From NCBI GenBank assembly GCA_002292895.1, contig DBCE01000023.1, positions 1 through 20,368 on the forward strand: a stretch of DNA of 20,368 nucleotides, read 5' to 3'. Shown piece after piece: positions 15,788-20,368 of the stretch (its first letter is position 1; every line of letters starts with the position of its first letter). The notes beneath the pieces are model-generated. The model did not search any database. It saw nothing but the letters and a program-made list of their open reading frames with translations, and had not been told where the DNA came from. Made by a program: the position numbers and the translations under genes. This DNA comes from Phycisphaerales bacterium UBA966. GTDB lineage: Bacteria > Planctomycetota > Phycisphaerae > Phycisphaerales > SM1A02.

Positions 15788-18243
15788 TTGGCAGTATCGC
15801 CGCCCTTTGCCTGCGGATAGATCAGGAGACGGTCATGTGCGAGCAGTACCAGGTCGTTCAGACCATCTCCTGTGACGTCGGCAATTTCGCCCATACTTGG
15901 TTCAAACTCTTGACGATCACCGCCGCTGAACATGCGTGTTTCAAAGACCTTGAATGCAAGCGCGCGCAGCAAGCGCTCGGCCTGGCTGAAGGTGAGGACA
16001 TCAGCCATTTGCTCGCCACCGTCCAGAACCACCACATCGGTGTAGCCATCGCCGTTCAGATCGCCGACCACCAACTCATGCGGAGTTTGGCGTGGATCAT
16101 CACTGGTCCATGTTCCAACGCTTTCCAGGACGATGCGCTCGCCGCCAAGGCGAACGAGTGCAAAGCTGTCATCGCCAACGGCAATCAGGCCGTCATTACC
16201 GTCACCGGCAAATTTGCCAGCCACCAGTTGTGAGAACTTGAAGCCGGGAATTTCAATCACTTCCGCTTGTTCCCACTTGGAATCCTTGCCTGCATTAAAG
16301 ATGATGGCGCGCGCGCCGTCGCGGTCGCCGGCCACCAAGCGGTCACCGAGTGAAGTGAGCGTGACCAACTTAGCATCTGGATTCTTTGCGTTCATCTGCG
16401 TGACCACTTGCCAGCCGGGGCTTGCGCCGTTGGCTGGCTTGGGCTCGTAGCGCAGGGCACGCACGTAGTTGCGATCGGCAACCAATAGTTCGCCCTTGCC
16501 GTTGCCGTCAACATCGGCCACGAGTGTGTTGTCGCCGGTGGCGGCTTGGACGAGACCGAATTGGCCCATGTCCTTCGATTCGAGCACCTTGAAAGGCGCA
16601 GGAACAGTGTCCGCCGCCTTGTCCTTGTCTGAAGGCTTGCTGGCGGCTTTGTCCGCCGACTTGTCAGTGGCCTTGACCGCATCGCTTGCTGCGCTTGCGT
16701 CAGCAGGCACCTTCCCAGCGGCCTGTGCTTGCAGCATGATCATCGGCTTCTCTGGCGTGAAGACCAACAGATCCGTCAAGCCGTCTTGATCAGCGTCCAC
16801 GGAGGAGACAGCGTTGGGCGATCGACTCTGCGCCCCCAAGTTGATGGTCACGCGCTTCGCGGCATCAACCGGAACATCGACGGGCACGAGCTCGACTACA
16901 AAGTTCTTGCCATCCTTCGCTACCACCGCCAAGTTGCGCTCGCCGCCGAGGTCAACAAGGTTGATGGAGACCGGGGTGCGTCCGGCGCCCAACTGCACTG
17001 CAAGCGGGAATCCGATCGAACCATCACGGCCGGTCTCGCTGCGGCCGACAACGCCTTCCTTCTCTGAGAGGCTGAAGACAATGGCTCCGTCCTTGGTTGG
17101 TGCAACGGCGATGGCGTCAAGATCAGCAAACGATGGGCTTGCCACCGGGGCGCTGAGTCCTTTGGCCTTCTCTTGTCGATAGGTCATCACAGCATTGGCC
17201 AACGTGTTGGTGGCCATCACATCGGTCATGCCATCCGCGTTGACGTCGGCAAACACCGTGCGTCGCTTGCGATTCTGCGGATCCTCAAAGCTCCAAGTCA
17301 CCAAGCTGGAGTCGCGGGAGCCAGCGCCTTCAATGCGGCCGCGCCCCACGCGATTGAAGGTCACTCGCTTGGTGGGTCGCTCAACGGCACCAATCAGGGC
17401 CGCTGCGGCGTTGGGGAGGCGCACGGCGCAGACTTCACGCACCGCGGGCATCTCAAAGCGCACTTGCGGACCAACAAACAACTTATCGCCTTGGCGCTCG
17501 GTGAACCAGGCGCGTACCGGAGCGGGATCTTCAGGAACAACTCCCAGGATGTCAGTGGTTCCGTTGCCGTCGAAATCTTCAAGGATCACAGCCACCACAC
17601 GGGTTCCGCCGGAACTGAGTTCGGTGGGAGCGCCGGTGGTGTCTTTGTCCAGTGGCCAGATGGAAATCTTGCCATCAACAATGCTGACAAGTTCCTTGGC
17701 GCTTCCGCCCACCAGATTGGCAACCGCCAGCCCGTTGGGATTTGAGCCAAGATTGCGAATGGTCTGCTTGCGTGCAACTTTGAACTGACCCGGTTCGGTC
17801 TGGCGCACGAACACCACTCCCGGCGGACTGTTGCCGGCATAGACCATATCCATGAGTCCGTCGTTGTCCCAGTCGCAGGCGACCACGGCCTCCACTGCAC
17901 GATCAACAGTGACGCTCTCTCGCTTGTAGCGCCAGTGTTCCGGGAACTCGTTGACGCCGCGCACGGCTGGGGCTTCGTCGGTTTGCTTGGCACCCTTCTT
18001 CTGGAAGTTGACGTCGATGCGGTTCTTGAAATTGTCAATCACCACAATGTCTTCCAGGCCGTCGCCATTCATGTCGGCAATCACGAAGGGACCAGCCTTC
18101 GGATCGACTTTCAGAACTTCAAGCGCGCCAAATCCAAAGTGGCGGGCGATGTCGTCGGCGGCCAATGCAGCGGCGCTGATGGTCAGGAAAGCGAGGCTGG
18201 CGCTGGCGAACCGGACGGAGGAGCGGTGAGGGCGGATATTCAT
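15784..18243 (-). CDS. Secreted FG-GAP/VCBS repeat protein (beta-propeller type)
   Basis: From ATG 18243 the protein has 819 residues, with a Sec signal peptide (basic start, hydrophobic 11-25, cleavage near A-L-A-A). The frame runs 30 codons further upstream, but those are unlike a signal peptide and reach to within a few bases of the divergent protease gene. I count about eight Ca-binding-type D-x-D/N-x-D/N-G loops, such as D-M-N-G-D-G, D-W-D-N-D-G, D-F-D-G-N-G, D-A-D-Q-D-G, D-V-D-G-N-G and D-L-N-G-D-G, each followed by a hydrophobic strand. This is typical of FG-GAP/VCBS propellers. A Lys/Asp/Ala/Ser-rich linker near residues 540-575 splits the repeats into two groups, perhaps two propellers. 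No catalytic motif or C-terminal sorting signal is recognised. It is first in an operon with the phosphatase gene. Confidence 0.88.
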   Translation of the reverse strand: MNIRPHRSSVRFASASLAFLTISAAALAADDIARHFGFGALEVLKVDPKAGPFVIADMNGDGLEDIVVIDNFKNRIDVNFQKKGAKQTDEAPAVRGVNEFPEHWRYKRESVTVDRAVEAVVACDWDNDGLMDMVYAGNSPPGVVFVRQTEPGQFKVARKQTIRNLGSNPNGLAVANLVGGSAKELVSIVDGKISIWPLDKDTTGAPTELSSGGTRVVAVILEDFDGNGTTDILGVVPEDPAPVRAWFTERQGDKLFVGPQVRFEMPAVREVCAVRLPNAAAALIGAVERPTKRVTFNRVGRGRIEGAGSRDSSLVTWSFEDPQNRKRRTVFADVNADGMTDVMATNTLANAVMTYRQEKAKGLSAPVASPSFADLDAIAVAPTKDGAIVFSLSEKEGVVGRSETGRDGSIGFPLAVQLGAGRTPVSINLVDLGGERNLAVVAKDGKNFVVELVPVDVPVDAAKRVTINLGAQSRSPNAVSSVDADQDGLTDLLVFTPEKPMIMLQAQAAGKVPADASAASDAVKATDKSADKAASKPSDKDKAADTVPAPFKVLESKDMGQFGLVQAATGDNTLVADVDGNGKGELLVADRNYVRALRYEPKPANGASPGWQVVTQMNAKNPDAKLVTLTSLGDRLVAGDRDGARAIIFNAGKDSKWEQAEVIEIPGFKFSQLVAGKFAGDGNDGLIAVGDDSFALVRLGGERIVLESVGTWTSDDPRQTPHELVVGDLNGDGYTDVVVLDGGEQMADVLTFSQAERLLRALAFKVFETRMFSGGDRQEFEPSMGEIADVTGDGLNDLVLLAHDRLLIYPQAKGGDTAK

Positions 18244-18327
18244 GATGGTTACTCGGCCTGAGGTGACGCGCGTGCGGCTGCCGCGCGAGGTGCATATGGT
18301 AAGGTTTCCCGGAGAGGTCATCGAACC
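18244..18327. promoter_or_regulatory. Divergent intergenic region, protease ribosome binding site and short GC-rich inverted repeat
   Basis: These 84 bases separate the leftward VCBS-phosphatase pair from the rightward protease gene. GGAGAGG at 18311-18317 is a clear ribosome binding site ten bases before ATG 18328. CGCGCG occurs at 18267-18272 and again at 18282-18287, giving a possible six-pair stem with a nine-base loop. In this G+C-rich DNA it may be chance. No confident -35/-10 pair was found for either direction. Confidence 0.4.
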
Positions 18328-19338
18328 ATGCAAATCAATTTCCGATCAATAGTTCCTGTGTTTGCTGTCGCTGTCGCAACCATCGCATCCGGGGATGTGG
18401 TCAAACTGCGAAGCGGGGCGTCCATCGATGGCAAGATCTTGAAGCAGACCGATCGCGCGGTCTGGGTGGACATTGGCGCCGATGTGGTGCAGTTGGACAT
18501 GGAACAGGTTGACTCCGTGACGCGTGAAGATGCTGGCGCCGCGCTACAGCCCGATGCGTCACAACTCTTCTTCATTGCGAAGGACTTGCCAACGCTGCCG
18601 CCGAAGGAGCTTGCGAAAGGCTTGGGTGCTTCGGTGATCAAGGTGAGTACCCCGGGCGGTCTTGGCTCTGGAGTCATCATTAGTCCGGACGGATTTGCCA
18701 TCACTAACGCACACGTCATTCAAGGCGAGCGATCATTGCGGGCCACCATTTGGGTGCGTCAAGCAGACGGAAGTTTGAAGCGCACGGATATTGAAGACGT
18801 TGAGATTGAGGCGGTCTGCAACTCGCTTGACCTTGCCCTCATCAAACTGAAGAGCCCCGACGGCAAGCCGTTCCCTGTGGCTCCGGTGGAGGCTGACGAT
18901 GCCCTTGATGCAGGGCAGCGTGTCTTTGCGATCGGCAACCCACTTGGTCTGGAGCGAACCCTCACGGAAGGTGTGGTCAGTGTGCCCGCCATGCAGCTGG
19001 ACGGGCGCACATACATTCAGACCGATACGCCCATCAATCCCGGCAATTCTGGTGGTCCGCTCTTCAATATGCGCGGCGAAGTGGTGGGAATTACCAACAT
19101 GAAAATCAGTCTTGGGGAGAATGTTGGCTTTGCTATCCCTGCTCGATACGTGAAGGACTTTGTGCGTCATCGCGAGGCGTTTGCGTTTGACAAGAACAAC
19201 CCAAACTCTGGGCACTTCTATCACCCAGCCCCGCCGCGTCCGCAGCCAGGTCCGCCGAGTGAACTTGAGGACGGTTCATCCAAGCCCGCGGCGATGGCCC
19301 CGCGTGCCGTGCCCGGTTCTGATTCGCCAAACAAGTAA
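18328..19338 (+). CDS. Secreted trypsin-like serine protease (S1C/HtrA-like), no PDZ
   Basis: The 336-residue product has a Sec signal peptide (about 1-22). Residues 23-68 form a small strand-rich module (D-V-V-K-L-R-S-G-x-x-I-D-G-K-I-L, ending V-D-S-V-T-R-E). The trypsin-fold domain spans about 100-285. The catalytic triad is complete: His129 in I-T-N-A-H-V, Asp168 in L-D-L-A-L-I-K-L, and Ser241 in P-G-N-S-G-G-P-L. This is the S1C arrangement of DegP/HtrA, but there is no PDZ domain; the protein ends in a Pro/Ser-rich, probably disordered tail. It should act on periplasmic or surface proteins. The N-terminal module is one I associate with planctomycete secreted proteins and may serve for assembly or binding. 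The next gene begins 18 bases after the stop, implying co-transcription. Confidence 0.9.
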   Translation: MQINFRSIVPVFAVAVATIASGDVVKLRSGASIDGKILKQTDRAVWVDIGADVVQLDMEQVDSVTREDAGAALQPDASQLFFIAKDLPTLPPKELAKGLGASVIKVSTPGGLGSGVIISPDGFAITNAHVIQGERSLRATIWVRQADGSLKRTDIEDVEIEAVCNSLDLALIKLKSPDGKPFPVAPVEADDALDAGQRVFAIGNPLGLERTLTEGVVSVPAMQLDGRTYIQTDTPINPGNSGGPLFNMRGEVVGITNMKISLGENVGFAIPARYVKDFVRHREAFAFDKNNPNSGHFYHPAPPRPQPGPPSELEDGSSKPAAMAPRAVPGSDSPNK

Positions 19339-19356
19339 TTGAAGCACTTGAACACC

Positions 19357-20368
19357 ATGAACATCAATATCAACATCATTGCCGCCAGTGCGGTTGCCTT
19401 GGCTGTGTCGCTCTTGTCGCCGCAGGCATGCGCCGCCGACGGCCCCATGCCCATGCGCGCGATAGCCCCCGATACCACCTACGTGATCGTCTCTAGTGAT
19501 CAGTTGCTGCAGACGGTTGAGCGTTGGCACAACACGCCGATTCAGGCGTTTCTGAAGACGGCGCCAATGGCCAAAGTCCTCGGCACCGACGGTGGTGCTC
19601 AAAATGCGATGGAAGATCGCCTCAAGGAACTGGGCATTCCAGAGGGTTCGATAGATTGGCCGGCCGTGGGCGGAACGACTCTCTTTACGGTGCACGATGA
19701 GGAGCTTGATGTTGAGCAATCACACGCCCTGGTCTACGGAGATTGGGGTGCGAAGGCGGATGGCATGGCCAAGCTGTTTGATGCAGTCATTGCTGAGTCC
19801 GTGAAGAAGGATGGCGTGACGGTTGAGAAGGAAGACATTGCTGGCCGCGAGGTGCAAGTACTCAATTTGCAAAAGTCCGACGCAAAGCGGAATGGACGCG
19901 GGGGAGCGATGGGTGTTGAAATGGATCTGTCATTTGCAAAGAATGCAGAGAAGGTCTATTACTGCCGCGATGGATCGCGGTTCTTGGCATCCACCGACGC
20001 TGGCGGACTGGAAGATGCGTTGCTGGCCCTTGATGGCAAGCGCAAAGCGAAGTTGCCGGAGCAGAGCGATTTCCGAGGTGCGATGGATCAGTTGGGCGAG
20101 ACGGATATCTCCGTGGTGATTCTGACTGGTCCGCTACAGAAGTCCATTGCAGGCGAGGGTGCAGGCATGCTCGCCATGGTGCAGCCGGTGTTGCAGCCAC
20201 TCGTTGGCGATGTGCAGGCCTGGACTATCGGCATTGGAATCGATACGCCGCGCGGACAAATTGAAGTCACTTCGGGCATCTATGTTCCCGGCGAGAAGGT
20301 TGGTGTTTGGTCGCTGCTTGGACCAAGCGCGCCGATCGAGGCACCGCCGCCGATGATCGGGCCGGACG
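19357..20368 (+). CDS. Secreted protein of unknown function, cut by right window edge
   Basis: The frame is open from ATG 19357 to the end of the window (337 residues, no stop reached). The first 27 residues form a signal peptide (N-I-N-I-N-I-I then Ala/Val/Leu-rich, cleavage near A-C-A-A). The mature part has alternating strands and helices: T-T-Y-V-I-V-S-S-D near 40, helices containing F-L-K-T-A-P-M-A-K-V-L, and a long stretch A-W-T-I-G-I-G-I-D-T-P-R-G-Q-I-E-V near 295. This layout resembles large secreted planctomycete proteins that monitor or bind other factors, but I recognise no defined family. Sitting 18 bases after the protease gene, it is probably co-transcribed and could be a substrate or partner of that protease. 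There is no good Shine-Dalgarno sequence. Confidence 0.82.
   Translation, partial: MNININIIAASAVALAVSLLSPQACAADGPMPMRAIAPDTTYVIVSSDQLLQTVERWHNTPIQAFLKTAPMAKVLGTDGGAQNAMEDRLKELGIPEGSIDWPAVGGTTLFTVHDEELDVEQSHALVYGDWGAKADGMAKLFDAVIAESVKKDGVTVEKEDIAGREVQVLNLQKSDAKRNGRGGAMGVEMDLSFAKNAEKVYYCRDGSRFLASTDAGGLEDALLALDGKRKAKLPEQSDFRGAMDQLGETDISVVILTGPLQKSIAGEGAGMLAMVQPVLQPLVGDVQAWTIGIGIDTPRGQIEVTSGIYVPGEKVGVWSLLGPSAPIEAPPPMIGPD

Noticed and set aside
17173..17788. 190- and 197-residue rightward frames inside the VCBS gene
   Set aside because: Antisense shadows of the FG-GAP coding sequence.
1..20368. tRNA, rRNA, CRISPR, insertion sequence or phage remnants
   Set aside because: No tandem spacer-repeat pattern, transposase or integrase motif, or tRNA-like fold was seen, and gaps are too short to hide larger elements.

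Overview
The window is a gene-dense stretch of bacterial chromosome, G+C-rich by eye (near 60%). Gene starts often use GTG, and gaps are short. I see no phage, insertion sequence, CRISPR array, rRNA or tRNA gene, and no gap over 300 bases. Several traits fit a Planctomycetota-type bacterium, perhaps class Phycisphaerae: large secreted FG-GAP/VCBS and FecR proteins, a strand-rich D-V-V-x-L-x-x-G module fused to a protease, and a rhomboid with an I-P-I-x-T-D type N-terminus. This placement rests on recalled family resemblance; no marker gene here proves it.

Left part (1-5554), mostly housekeeping. A class III aminotransferase, cut by the left edge, runs leftward. Divergent from it is an RdgC-like gene, which converges on and overlaps trpF. 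The trpF gene follows a rhomboid protease gene with a 4-base GTGA overlap. Divergent from the rhomboid is a citrate synthase gene, which converges on an MBL-fold hydrolase gene.

Centre (5615-14438), the most unusual part: four co-directional genes for an outer-membrane beta-barrel protein, a small putative lipoprotein (overlapping the barrel gene by 11 bases), a 1222-residue cysteine-free exported protein with a FecR domain and a very long Ala-rich helical body, and a CHASE2 membrane-bound class III adenylate cyclase with all catalytic residues. Together they look like an envelope-spanning sensor that reports by cAMP. The functional link is inferred from order and localisation.

Right part (14483-20368). 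A leftward pair encodes a secreted FG-GAP/VCBS propeller protein and, with a 4-base GTGA overlap, a GAF-SpoIIE (RsbU-like) PP2C phosphatase. Divergent from the pair is a secreted trypsin-like (S1C) protease without a PDZ domain, followed 18 bases later by a secreted protein of unknown function cut by the right edge. Two signalling outputs, cAMP synthesis and Ser/Thr dephosphorylation, therefore converge tail to tail around 14438-14483.
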